DNA from: JAXDTI01 sp034090045
Lineage (GTDB): Bacteria > Actinomycetota > Actinomycetes > Actinomycetales > Actinomycetaceae
Reading direction: 5' to 3'
DNA length: 64,000 bases
Assembly: GCA_034090045.1 (NCBI GenBank)
Contig: JAXDTI010000003.1
Coordinates: 186,001-250,000 of the forward strand
A model generated the notes under the pieces. That model did not search any database. It was not told where the DNA came from and was given only the letters and a program-made list of their open reading frames with translations. This document shows positions 23,826 to 32,699 of the stretch, piece after piece. The translations under genes and the position numbers were made by a program. Position 1 is the first letter of the stretch. Every line of letters starts with the position of its first letter.

Positions 23826-26800
23826 CTAGATTTCGTCCAAATCCAATGACACATTCGGGTTCGGTCTCGCCCCGATGTTTATGCCGAGCTCATCGGAGGC
23901 CCGCTGGGCGGCATCGTCTTGATCTTTGAGACTGACGACCTCGTCCTTTTCGTCGAGTGCCTGCACGTTCAAACCGAGGGATCGCATCTCCTGGATGAGC
24001 ACCCGGAAAGACTCCGGGATTCCGGGTTCCGGAATATCCTCGCCTTTCACGATGGCCTCATAGACTTTTACGCGCCCGGAGATGTCATCGGATTTCACCG
24101 TCAGCAGCTCCTGTAGCGAATAGGCGGCACCGTAGGCTTCCATCGCCCACACCTCCATCTCACCGAAGCGCTGGCCACCGAATTGAGCTTTACCGCCGAG
24201 TGGCTGCTGGGTGATCATCGAGTACGGGCCGGTCGAGCGGGCGTGGATCTTGTCATCGACGAGGTGATGCAGTTTCAGCATGTACTTGTAGCCGACCGAA
24301 ATCGGGTACGGGAAAGGCTCGCCGGAGCGGCCGTCGAAGAGTTGCGCCTTGCCGTCGGAACCGACCAGCTGGAAGCCGTCGGGGTCGGGCAGCGTGCAGC
24401 CGAGCAGACCGGTAAGCACCTCTGCCGGGCAGCCATCGAACACCGGGGTTGCCACATGGGTGCCGGGTTCAACTTTCATGCCCTCCTTGGGGAGCCTGTC
24501 AATCCATTTAGCACCCTCTTTTGCCAGCTCGGAAGCATCCCAACCCTGGTGTGCGAGCCAGCCGAGATGCAACTCCAGTACCTGACCGACGTTCATACGA
24601 CCGGGAACACCCATCGGGTTCAAGATCATGTCAATCGGGGTGCCATCAGCGAGAAACGGCATATCCTCAACCGGCAAAATCTTTGACACAACACCCTTAT
24701 TCCCGTGGCGACCCGAAAGCTTGTCGCCGACCGTGATCTTGCGGCGCTGCGCCACATATACCCGAACCATCTGCTTTACACCCGCAGAGAGCTCGTCATC
24801 CTCATCATTGAACTCGCGTACACCGATCACGATACCGGATTCACCGTGCGGAACCCGCAGCGAGGTGTCACGCACCTCACGTGCTTTCTCACCGAAGATG
24901 GCGCGCAGCAGACGTTCCTCACTGGTCAGCTCAGTTTCGCCTTTAGGCGTGACCTTGCCTACCAGGATATCGCCGCTGGTGACTTCAGCGCCGATACGGA
25001 TGATGCCACGATCGTCGAGGTTGGAGAGTGCATCCTCGGAAACATTCGGCAGGTCGCGAGTGATTTCTTCGAGACCGAGTTTGGTTTCGCGGGCATCGAT
25101 TTCGTGCTCCTCAATGTGGATTGAGGTGAGCACATCGTCCTGGACGAGACGCCGAGAAATAATAATCGCGTCCTCGTAGTTCAGACCTTCCCAAGACATA
25201 TAGGCAACCAGCACGTTCTTACCCAGAGCCAGCTCGCCTTTCTCGGTGCTGGGTCCGTCGGCCAGCAAACCACCGGGAACTACCTTGTCTCCAACCTGGA
25301 CACGCACCCGCTGGTTATAGCAGTTACCGGGGTTGGAGCGATGAAATTTTTGAACCGGATAGGTCGTGTGAGTGCCGTCATCGTTCATAACCTCGACGTG
25401 TGCGGCATCCACTTCGGTAACAACACCGCTTTTCTCCGCCAATAGCGCCTCGCCAGCGTCCATCGCGGCGTGCCGCTCCATGCCGGTGCCGACCAGCGGA
25501 GAATCCGTAACCAACAGCGGCACCGCCTGACGCTGCATATTGGCACCCATCAGCGCCCGGTTCGCGTCATCGTGTTCCAGGAACGGAATCAGCGAGGTCG
25601 CTACCGAAACCATCTGGCGGGCGGACACATCCATGTATTCAACTTCGTCGGCGGGAACCAATGCCGGGTCGGCACCGCCCACGCGACACAGCACCAGATC
25701 TTCAACGAACTTTCCGTCTTTCGTGGGAGCTGAGGCCTGGGCGATACGGTACAGGTTTTCCTCATCGGCGGTCAGGTACTCGATCTGGTCGGTGACTTTG
25801 CCTTTCTTCACTACCCGATACGGAGTTTCGAGGAACCCGAAGGGGTTGAGCCGCGCATAGGTAGCCAAGGAACCAATCAAACCGATGTTGGGTCCCTCTG
25901 GTGTCTCAATCGGACACATACGCCCATAGTGGGACGGGTGAACGTCACGAACCTCCATGCCGGCACGGTCACGTGACAGACCGCCCGGACCGAGCGCGGA
26001 GAGCCGCCGCTTGTGGGTCAAGCCTGCGAGCGGGTTGTTCTGATCCATAAACTGCGACAGCTGCGAAGTACCGAAGAACTCTTTGATAGCCGCCACTACC
26101 GGACGAATGTTAATCAGGGTTTGCGGGGTGATTGCCTCAGCATCCTGGGTGGTCATGCGCTCACGAACGACCCGCTCCATACGGTTCAGACCAGTACGAA
26201 CCTGCACCTGAATCAATTCGCCTACCGCACGGATGCGGCGGTTACCGAAATGGTCAATATCATCGGTTTCCAGTGGCATCTCGATTCTCTTGCCACCGCG
26301 TTTCCCGGTGAAAGTGTCCTCCCCGGCGTGCAACCCGAGCAGGTATTTACACGCCATGACGATATCCTCGCGGGTGAGAGCACTATCGGTAATCGGTGTT
26401 TCAAGACCGAGCTTCTTGTTGATCTTGTAGCGGCCAACTTTCGCCAGGTCATAGCGTTTATCGTTGAAATAGAAATTATCGAGCAGGGTTCGACCTGCCT
26501 CCGGGGATGCCGGGTCGCCGGGACGAATCTTGCGGAAAATATCGGTTAGGGCACTGTCTTGATCCTGGATTCCCTCAGAGTCGTGCTCCAGGGTTTCCAG
26601 CATCACCGGATAGTCCTTAAACTCTTTACGGATATCGGCTTCGGTCATGCCGAGAGCCCGCAGGAACACGGTGGCGGACTGCTTACGCCGCCGGTCGATG
26701 CGCACACCGACGTTGTCTTTCTTGTCGATCTCAAATTCGAGCCACGCGCCGCGGGTCGGAATGAACTTGCAGTTATAAATGTCCTTATCGGAGTTTTTGT

Positions 26801-27311
26801 CCGGGGTTATCTCGAAATAGACGCCGGGACTGCGAACCAGCTGCGAAACCACGACACGTTCGGTGCCGTTTACGATAAAGGTTCCCGAGGGGGTCATCAA
26901 CGGGAAATCCCCCATGAACACGGTCTGGGATTTAATCTCGCCGGTGTTTTCGTTCATGAACTCTGCGGTCACATACATTGGTGCCGCATATGTGTAGTCC
27001 TTTGCCTTGCATTCTTCGATACTGTAGGGCGGGTCGAGCAGCTCCGGGGTGTTAAAAGACAGCGACATGGTTTCCGCGAAGTCCTGGATCGGGGAAATCT
27101 CGTCAAATATCTCTTCCAGACCTGACAGCGGGTTAGTGACCTTACCTGCGGACTGTTCCTCGTCACGACGCGCCTGCCAGGCGGCGTTTCCAATCAGCCA
27201 ATCAAATGATTTGCGCTGAATGTCGAGCAGATTCGGGGGCGCTAACACATCGCCGATCTGGCCGAAAGTCAGGCGGGTGTTTGCGGCACTGGTCAGAGTT
27301 GTAGCAGCCAA
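23826..27311 (-). CDS. rpoB: RNA polymerase subunit beta
   Basis: Beta subunit of RNA polymerase, about 1160 residues. The rifampicin region reads QLSQFMDQNNPLAGLTHKRR followed by LSALGPGG; the positions corresponding to Asp516, His526 and Ser531 are wild type, so susceptibility is predicted. Later blocks (RPKVSRRLVQDDV-like ISRRLVQDDVLTS, KISVGDK-like KITVGDKLSGRHGNKG, MLKLHHLVDDKIHARSTGPYS) are complete. The TTG at 27311 is preferred because AAAGGAA lies 5 bases upstream and the protein then starts AATTLTSAANTRLTF, like relatives; a GTG five codons earlier would overlap that ribosome binding site. First gene of the rpoBC operon; no rplJ-rplL upstream. Confidence 0.98.
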   Translation of the reverse strand: MAATTLTSAANTRLTFGQIGDVLAPPNLLDIQRKSFDWLIGNAAWQARRDEEQSAGKVTNPLSGLEEIFDEISPIQDFAETMSLSFNTPELLDPPYSIEECKAKDYTYAAPMYVTAEFMNENTGEIKSQTVFMGDFPLMTPSGTFIVNGTERVVVSQLVRSPGVYFEITPDKNSDKDIYNCKFIPTRGAWLEFEIDKKDNVGVRIDRRRKQSATVFLRALGMTEADIRKEFKDYPVMLETLEHDSEGIQDQDSALTDIFRKIRPGDPASPEAGRTLLDNFYFNDKRYDLAKVGRYKINKKLGLETPITDSALTREDIVMACKYLLGLHAGEDTFTGKRGGKRIEMPLETDDIDHFGNRRIRAVGELIQVQVRTGLNRMERVVRERMTTQDAEAITPQTLINIRPVVAAIKEFFGTSQLSQFMDQNNPLAGLTHKRRLSALGPGGLSRDRAGMEVRDVHPSHYGRMCPIETPEGPNIGLIGSLATYARLNPFGFLETPYRVVKKGKVTDQIEYLTADEENLYRIAQASAPTKDGKFVEDLVLCRVGGADPALVPADEVEYMDVSARQMVSVATSLIPFLEHDDANRALMGANMQRQAVPLLVTDSPLVGTGMERHAAMDAGEALLAEKSGVVTEVDAAHVEVMNDDGTHTTYPVQKFHRSNPGNCYNQRVRVQVGDKVVPGGLLADGPSTEKGELALGKNVLVAYMSWEGLNYEDAIIISRRLVQDDVLTSIHIEEHEIDARETKLGLEEITRDLPNVSEDALSNLDDRGIIRIGAEVTSGDILVGKVTPKGETELTSEERLLRAIFGEKAREVRDTSLRVPHGESGIVIGVREFNDEDDELSAGVKQMVRVYVAQRRKITVGDKLSGRHGNKGVVSKILPVEDMPFLADGTPIDMILNPMGVPGRMNVGQVLELHLGWLAHQGWDASELAKEGAKWIDRLPKEGMKVEPGTHVATPVFDGCPAEVLTGLLGCTLPDPDGFQLVGSDGKAQLFDGRSGEPFPYPISVGYKYMLKLHHLVDDKIHARSTGPYSMITQQPLGGKAQFGGQRFGEMEVWAMEAYGAAYSLQELLTVKSDDISGRVKVYEAIVKGEDIPEPGIPESFRVLIQEMRSLGLNVQALDEKDEVVSLKDQDDAAQRASDELGINIGARPNPNVSLDLDEI

Positions 27312-27466
27312 AAGCGTTCCTTTCACGCGAACTTCTTTTGCGCAGAGCGCCTGTGCCCCTATCTGCTATCGAACCGACCCCACCAGCGCGCATACCATAT
27401 TGGTGGGCGTTTTCCGATGCACCTCGGACAAAACAAACGCAATTACTCAATATACTGCTGAAACAC

Positions 27467-27497
27467 TGTATATCTCAAATCGAGGGTGGGGTCACAA
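27467..27497 (-). promoter_or_regulatory. Candidate promoter of rpoBC
   Basis: On the minus strand TTGTGA (27492-27497) is followed after 17-19 bases by GATATACA (27467-27474), about 160 bases before the rpoB start. The rest of the 290-base interval between the NiaP-like gene and rpoB shows no gene; it contains a GGTTGTG/CACAACC hairpin near 27582-27603, without a U tract, after the transporter. Confidence 0.35.
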
Positions 27498-27616
27498 CCC
27501 GCCTGAGCGCCCTGAGTGAACAAAATCACTCATCCATGTGGTTCCGGTAAACGAGGTGCACCAGAAAAAGCCCGACACTTTCAAGGTTGTGATTTGGTGC
27601 ACAACCGCCGGTTAGA

Positions 27617-28984
27617 CTATCGAATCGGCTTATTTGTCTGTTCTGGGAGCAGGAATGCCGCCGCCGCCGCAATCGCGAAAGCCGCTGCGAACACCCCGAA
27701 AGCCAAGAGTGACCCACCGAAACCGACCATTACCGGAGTTAGCAGCGGCGTGATTATCGAAGCTATCCTGCCGAAACCAGCTGCCGCCCCGGTACCGGTG
27801 CCACGCACATTGGTCGGATACAGTTCCGGCCCGATTGCGTAGAGCGCACCCCACGCCCCCAAGTTAAAGAACGAGAGCGCCATACCGGCGGCAATAATTG
27901 TCGCCTCGCTGCCAGCGTTGGCGTAGCAGATTGCTGCTACCGCGCTGCCCGCCAAGAACAGTGCGAGGTTGCGTCGCCTGCCAATAATTTCGATTAGATA
28001 GGCTGAAACCGCGTATCCGGGAATCTGTGCCAGGGTGATTATCAGCGTGAATTGGAAGGACTTTGTCAGGTCACCGAACTGGTCGGCCAGTAGCGATGGG
28101 ATCCAGGTGAAAGCCCCGTAATAGGAAAAATTCACCATGAACCAGATAATCCACAGCGCTATTGTGCGTCGGCGAACTGACGGCGACCATATAGATATGG
28201 TCTGCTCCGACATGGCCGCATCGTTCTCAACGGGTGTCTCCGCATCACTTTTAACGTCACCCGTAGCTGTTTCCAGCGGTTCGGAGAGCGCATCGATTCC
28301 TGCCGAAGCCTCATATTCGCAGACAATCGCCTCGGCCTGCTCGTGGCGCCCGCGCGACTCCAAATAGCGCACCGATTCGGGCGCGTGAATCCGGATAATG
28401 ATGGCGTAGAGCGCCGGGACAGCTCCAATGAGCAGCCCCCATTTCCAGCCGTTAGCGCTACCGGCGACTACAAAGGTGCCTATCAGTGCGGATAGTATCC
28501 AACCGAGCGCCCAGAATGCCTCCAGCCAAACGATAATGCGTCCGCGAATCCGGCGCGGCGCAAACTCGGTGACCAGGGTGGAAGCCACCGGCAGCTCCGA
28601 GCCTAAACCTAAACCGACAAAGAAACGGAAAATCAACAGCACCGCAACTGATCCGGCCAGAGCTGAAGCCCCGGTAGCCACCCCGTAAACCAGCAGGGTC
28701 AGCGCAAACACCGAACGGCGCCCGATCTTGTCAGCCAGCAGTCCGCCGAGTGTGGCACCCACCGCCATACCGACGAACCCCATCGAAATGATCCAGGATT
28801 TCTCGCTGGCACCCAGGTTCCATTCTTGACCGAGAGCTGCGATAACAAAGGAAATCAGCCCGACATCCATGGCGTCCAGCGCCCACCCGATTCCGGATGT
28901 GCCCAGCAGTTTTCCGAGTTTCTTTGTGAAAGGCAGGCGCTCCAAACGCTGCGCCCGTGTGAGATGATTATTTTCAATATTCAT
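27617..28984 (-). CDS. niaP: NiaP-like MFS transporter (probable niacin uptake)
   Basis: Twelve-helix major facilitator of 455 residues. It resembles the Bacillus niacin transporter NiaP over its whole length: GWALDAMDVGLISFVIAAL in helix 1, LLADKIGRRSVF, LPVASTLVTEF, the WFMVNFSYYGAFTWIPSLL region and SFFNLGAWGALYAIGPELYPTNVRGTG. A cytoplasmic loop, about 50 residues in the middle (near 220-265), is acidic and longer than usual. Niacin uptake would feed NAD synthesis; benzoate-type substrates of the same family are an alternative. GGGAGGAG lies 9 bases before the ATG. It lies between rpoB and rpsL, reading away from rpsL, at the point where the normal rpoBC-str order is broken. Confidence 0.75.
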   Translation of the reverse strand: MNIENNHLTRAQRLERLPFTKKLGKLLGTSGIGWALDAMDVGLISFVIAALGQEWNLGASEKSWIISMGFVGMAVGATLGGLLADKIGRRSVFALTLLVYGVATGASALAGSVAVLLIFRFFVGLGLGSELPVASTLVTEFAPRRIRGRIIVWLEAFWALGWILSALIGTFVVAGSANGWKWGLLIGAVPALYAIIIRIHAPESVRYLESRGRHEQAEAIVCEYEASAGIDALSEPLETATGDVKSDAETPVENDAAMSEQTISIWSPSVRRRTIALWIIWFMVNFSYYGAFTWIPSLLADQFGDLTKSFQFTLIITLAQIPGYAVSAYLIEIIGRRRNLALFLAGSAVAAICYANAGSEATIIAAGMALSFFNLGAWGALYAIGPELYPTNVRGTGTGAAAGFGRIASIITPLLTPVMVGFGGSLLAFGVFAAAFAIAAAAAFLLPEQTNKPIR

Positions 28985-29049
28985 TATGGCTTACTCCTCC
29001 CGGGATCCGTTGCTCGCGCGTATGAGAGGTACAGGTCCCGCCAGGAGAT

Positions 29050-29193
29050 ATGTCTCAGATACAGCGCCAGTTCGGTGCCGTCAGCCGCGGCGCCAGTTTG
29101 GTCGCCGTCGCTGCCATTGTAGCCCTGCCGTTGCCGCACCTGTTAATCGAATCTCACCAGCCAGTTCGGTCGAACGGCAATAACTCACTGTGA
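29050..29193 (+). CDS. Candidate small hydrophobic protein (47 residues)
   Basis: A short ORF in the 545-base interval between niaP and rpsL, preceded by CCAGGAG directly before the ATG (two bases apart, shorter than ideal). The product has a basic, polar start (SQIQRQFGAVSRG), a hydrophobic core (ASLVAVAAIVALPLPHLL) and a polar tail of about 14 residues, so it looks like a single-span or secreted peptide. Third positions are mostly G or C until the end. No family is recognised. It could be chance; the ribosome binding site and membrane-like composition are the only support. Confidence 0.35.
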   Translation: MSQIQRQFGAVSRGASLVAVAAIVALPLPHLLIESHQPVRSNGNNSL

Positions 29194-29324
29194 TTCACAG
29201 GCTCGCCTGTCATTCATGTTCAGCCGCACCCTCATTGGGCACTGACCAGGTTTCAACTACCCCGAATTTGGTGCTCGAAGAGGAGAACGGTAGGCTTATC
29301 AGCGGTGTTCTCGCACCGAGAAGT

Positions 29325-29343
29325 CCCGCGGCTGTGCCGCGGG
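29325..29343 (+). other. GC-rich hairpin in the long leader of the str operon
   Basis: CCCGCGGC-TGT-GCCGCGGG, a perfect 8-base stem, about 190 bases before rpsL. No U tract follows, so it is not a standard terminator. A second possible pairing is CCCCGA near 29457 with TCGGGG near 29482. The remaining leader holds no supportable gene; an open frame at 29190-29531 has no family resemblance. The leader may carry autoregulatory structure. Confidence 0.45.
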
Positions 29344-29530
29344 CCCGGGCTCTGGTATTCCGTCTGAGCTCCGAACGAGACGCTACTGCAGGCGGCGTGA
29401 GCCGCGAATCCGCAGGTCACGGTGAAACGGAAAGCGTGACACAGCGTCCCGGGTCGGCCCCGATGGATGCCTGTGCGCGTCTCGGGGCTGGAACTTCACA
29501 AGATACAAGTTCTATACAGACGGAGAAATA

Positions 29531-29902
29531 GTGCCTACTATTCAACAGCTGGTCCGCAAGGGTCGCTCCTCCAAAATCACGAAATCAAAGACTCGTGCAT
29601 TGAAGGGTTCCCCTCAGCGGCGCGGAGTGTGTACCCGCGTTTACACCACCACCCCGAGGAAACCTAACTCAGCGCTGCGAAAGGTAGCCCGTGTGCGCCT
29701 TTCCAGCGGCATCGAGGTCACCGCCTATATTCCAGGTGAGGGCCACAACCTGCAGGAACACTCCATCGTGTTGGTACGCGGCGGACGTGTAAAGGATCTG
29801 CCCGGCGTTCGTTTCCACATTATCCGTGGCGCTCTCGACACTCAGGGTGTCAAAGATCGCAAGCAGGGACGCTCAAAGTACGGCGCGAAGAAGGAGAAGT
29901 AA
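29531..29902 (+). CDS. rpsL: 30S ribosomal protein S12
   Basis: S12 sits at the decoding centre and controls accuracy. The 123-residue protein matches the family from PTIQQLVRKGR to the KQGRSKYGAKK end. The streptomycin-relevant lysines are present in TPRKPNSALRKVAR and GGRVKDLPGVR, so it is the wild-type form. Starts with GTG, with GACGGAGAAATA upstream. First gene of the str operon (rpsL-rpsG-fusA, then tuf). The 545-base upstream gap and its GC-rich hairpin suggest a long leader. Confidence 0.98.
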   Translation: MPTIQQLVRKGRSSKITKSKTRALKGSPQRRGVCTRVYTTTPRKPNSALRKVARVRLSSGIEVTAYIPGEGHNLQEHSIVLVRGGRVKDLPGVRFHIIRGALDTQGVKDRKQGRSKYGAKKEK

Positions 29903-29904
29903 AA

Positions 29905-30375
29905 ATGCCACGTAAAGGCCCAGCTCCAAAGCGTCCGCTGGCTGTCGATCCGGTGTACAAATCCACCATCGTCACCCAGTTGGTTAACCGTGTCCTCTTG
30001 GACGGTAAGAAGTCCCTCGCCGAGCGCATCGTCTATGGCGCGCTTGAGGGTGTTCGCGGTAAAACCGATCAAGATCCGGTGACCGTGCTTAAACGTGCGC
30101 TGGATAATATCCGCCCGGCCCTTGAGGTTCGCTCCCGCCGTGTGGGTGGCGCAACCTATCAGGTACCGGTCGAGGTGAAACCGAATCGCGCGACCACCCT
30201 GGCATTGCGCTGGCTGGTGGATTTCTCCCGCAAGCGCCGTGAAAAGACCATGACTGAGCGTCTGATGAACGAGATTCTGGATGCCGCCAACGGTCTGGGC
30301 GCCTCGGTAAAGAAGCGCGAGGATATGCACAAGATGGCCGAGTCCAACAAGGCCTTCGCCCACTACCGCTGGTGA
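29905..30375 (+). CDS. rpsG: 30S ribosomal protein S7
   Basis: S7 starts assembly of the 30S head and touches the E site. The 156-residue protein has the standard PRKGPAPKRPLAVDPVYKS start, the RRVGGATYQVPVEV loop, LRWLVDFSRKRREKTM and the C-terminal AESNKAFAHYRW. It begins 2 bases after the rpsL stop, with the AAGGAGAAG ribosome binding site inside the end of rpsL, so translation is coupled. Confidence 0.98.
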   Translation: MPRKGPAPKRPLAVDPVYKSTIVTQLVNRVLLDGKKSLAERIVYGALEGVRGKTDQDPVTVLKRALDNIRPALEVRSRRVGGATYQVPVEVKPNRATTLALRWLVDFSRKRREKTMTERLMNEILDAANGLGASVKKREDMHKMAESNKAFAHYRW

Positions 30376-30437
30376 AACCTGTAAACATATAGGTCTCAGC
30401 GACAGACTTCGAATATAGGAAAGTAAAGGAAAACGAA

Positions 30438-32555
30438 GTGGCACTTGAGGTATTAACCGACCTGACAAAGGTTCGCAATATCGGCATTATGGCGCATATC
30501 GACGCCGGCAAGACCACCGTGACCGAGCGTATTTTGTACTACACCGGCATCAACTACAAGATCGGTGAGACACACGATGGCGCGGGCACGATGGACTGGA
30601 TGCAGCAGGAAAAGGATCGTGGCATCACGATCACTTCCGCTGCTACCACCTGTTTTTGGAACGAAAACCAGATTAATATCATCGACACCCCAGGGCACGT
30701 TGACTTCACTATCGAGGTGGAGCGGTCACTACGCGTCCTCGATGGCGCGGTAGCGGTGTTCGACGGCAAGGAAGGCGTGGAGCCGCAGTCGGAGACGGTA
30801 TGGCGCCAGGCCGACCGCTACGAGGTTCCGCGTATCTGCTTCATCAACAAGATGGACAAGCTGGGAGCCGATTTCGACTTCTCGGTTCGGACCATTCGGG
30901 AGCGTCTTGGCGCTAAACCCGTGGTCATGAACTTCCCGATTGGTGCCGAGAATGATTTCTCCGGCGTTGTGGATCTAATCAAGATGAAGGCGATTCGCTT
31001 CCCCGAAAAGGATGCTAACGGTGAGGACACTCTGGGTGCCATTGTGGTCGAGGAGGACATTCCTGAAGATCTGGTGGCAAAGGCAGAGGATCTGCGCGAG
31101 CAGATGATGGAGATTGCCGCCGAGGGTTCCGAGGAACTCATGGAGGCTTACCTGGAAAACGGGGAGCTTACTGAAGAGCAGATTAAGGCCGGTATTCGTG
31201 CCCAGACGCTGCGCAGTGAGATCTATCCGGTGTTCGCCGGTTCAGCTTTCAAGAACAAGGGCGTACAGCCGATGCTGGACGCGGTTATCGATTATCTGCC
31301 CAGCCCGATTGATGTCGGTTCGATCACCGGTCACAAGCCGGGTGACGAGTCGGTGGAGATGACCCGCGAACCCGACGAGAACGCCCCGTTCGCTGCCCTG
31401 GCATTCAAGATTGCCGCCCACCCGTTCTACGGCAAACTCACCTATGTGCGCGTGTATTCGGGCAAGGTTGAGCACGGCGCGACGATTCTCAACGCCACGA
31501 AAGGTAAGAAAGAGCGCGTCGGCAAGCTTTTCCAGATGCACTCCAACCATGAGAATCCGGTCGAGAAGGCTAACGCCGGTCACATCTATGCTTTTATCGG
31601 CCTGAAAGAGGTGACCACTGGCGATACCCTGTGCGCCCAGGATTCCCCGATCGTACTGGAGTCAATGACCTTCCCCGATCCGGTTATCCACGTGGCTATC
31701 GAACCTAAGACAAAGGCTGACCAGGAGAAACTAGGTATCGCGTTGCAGAAGCTCGCCGAGGAAGACCCGACTTTCACGGTGAAGCTTGATGATGAAACCG
31801 GTCAGACCGTTATCGGCGGTATGGGTGAGTTACATCTCGACGTGCTGGTCACGCGCATGAAGGACGAGTTCCATGTGGAGGCGAATGTCGGTCAGCCGAT
31901 GGTTGCCTACCGCGAGACGATTCGCAAGACCGTCGAGAACTACTCCTACACTCACAAGAAGCAGACCGGTGGTTCCGGCCAGTTCGCGAAGGTTCAGATT
32001 ACTTTGGAACCGCTGGAGGCCAACGCCGAGCAAACCTACGAATTTATCGACAAGATTACCGGCGGGCGTGTCCCGCGCGAGTACATTCCGTCGGTGGATG
32101 CCGGTATCCAGGACGCAATGGAATCCGGTGTGCTCGCCGGGTATCCGATGGTCGGGGTGCGGGCGACACTGGTCGATGGTGCCTATCACGAGGTTGACTC
32201 CTCGGAGATGGCGTTCAAGATTGCCGGCTCCATGGCGTTCCGTGAAGCCGCCAAACAGGCGAAACCTGTGCTGCTCGAGCCGATTATGGCCGTTGAGGTG
32301 CGCACCCCTGAAGAATACATGGGGGACGTTATCGGCGACCTGACCGCCCGGCGTGGCGCAATCTCGGCTATGAATGACGTTCACGGCGTCAAGGTTGTCG
32401 AGGCTACAGTTCCGCTGTCGGAAATGTTCGGGTATGTCGGTGACCTGCGGTCTAAGACCCAGGGTCGCGCGGTCTACACGATGCAATTCGACAGCTATGA
32501 CGAGGTTCCTAGCTCTGTGAGCCAGGAAATCATCGCCAAACAGCGGGGCGAATGA
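30438..32555 (+). CDS. fusA: Elongation factor G
   Basis: EF-G is the GTPase that drives translocation of tRNA and mRNA. G1 AHIDAGKTT, the effector RGITITSAATT, G3 DTPGHVDF and G4 NKMDKLGA are intact. Domain IV carries GGSGQFAKV, and the C-terminus shows EMFGYVGDLRSKTQGR. The 705-residue length is normal. Starts with GTG at 30438 after AAAGGAAAACGAA. Gap to rpsG is 62 bases, with no terminator. The fusidic-acid-relevant region shows nothing unusual. Confidence 0.98.
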   Translation: MALEVLTDLTKVRNIGIMAHIDAGKTTVTERILYYTGINYKIGETHDGAGTMDWMQQEKDRGITITSAATTCFWNENQINIIDTPGHVDFTIEVERSLRVLDGAVAVFDGKEGVEPQSETVWRQADRYEVPRICFINKMDKLGADFDFSVRTIRERLGAKPVVMNFPIGAENDFSGVVDLIKMKAIRFPEKDANGEDTLGAIVVEEDIPEDLVAKAEDLREQMMEIAAEGSEELMEAYLENGELTEEQIKAGIRAQTLRSEIYPVFAGSAFKNKGVQPMLDAVIDYLPSPIDVGSITGHKPGDESVEMTREPDENAPFAALAFKIAAHPFYGKLTYVRVYSGKVEHGATILNATKGKKERVGKLFQMHSNHENPVEKANAGHIYAFIGLKEVTTGDTLCAQDSPIVLESMTFPDPVIHVAIEPKTKADQEKLGIALQKLAEEDPTFTVKLDDETGQTVIGGMGELHLDVLVTRMKDEFHVEANVGQPMVAYRETIRKTVENYSYTHKKQTGGSGQFAKVQITLEPLEANAEQTYEFIDKITGGRVPREYIPSVDAGIQDAMESGVLAGYPMVGVRATLVDGAYHEVDSSEMAFKIAGSMAFREAAKQAKPVLLEPIMAVEVRTPEEYMGDVIGDLTARRGAISAMNDVHGVKVVEATVPLSEMFGYVGDLRSKTQGRAVYTMQFDSYDEVPSSVSQEIIAKQRGE

Positions 32556-32699
32556 GCCCCAACTGGGTTGAACCCAAAATACAAGAAGAAGAAACCCGGT
32601 AGCTGCTCATTCGCTGAAATATGTTAATCTGAGAGTTGTCAGCTGAGATGACTGCTGTCAGATAAGCGAGAGAACTACCCGAGTCCAGGAGGACAAAAA

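Noticed and set aside
29190..29531. Plus-strand frame directly before rpsL
   Set aside because: It has no ribosome binding site or family similarity and its last codons are the rpsL ribosome binding region; treated as leader.
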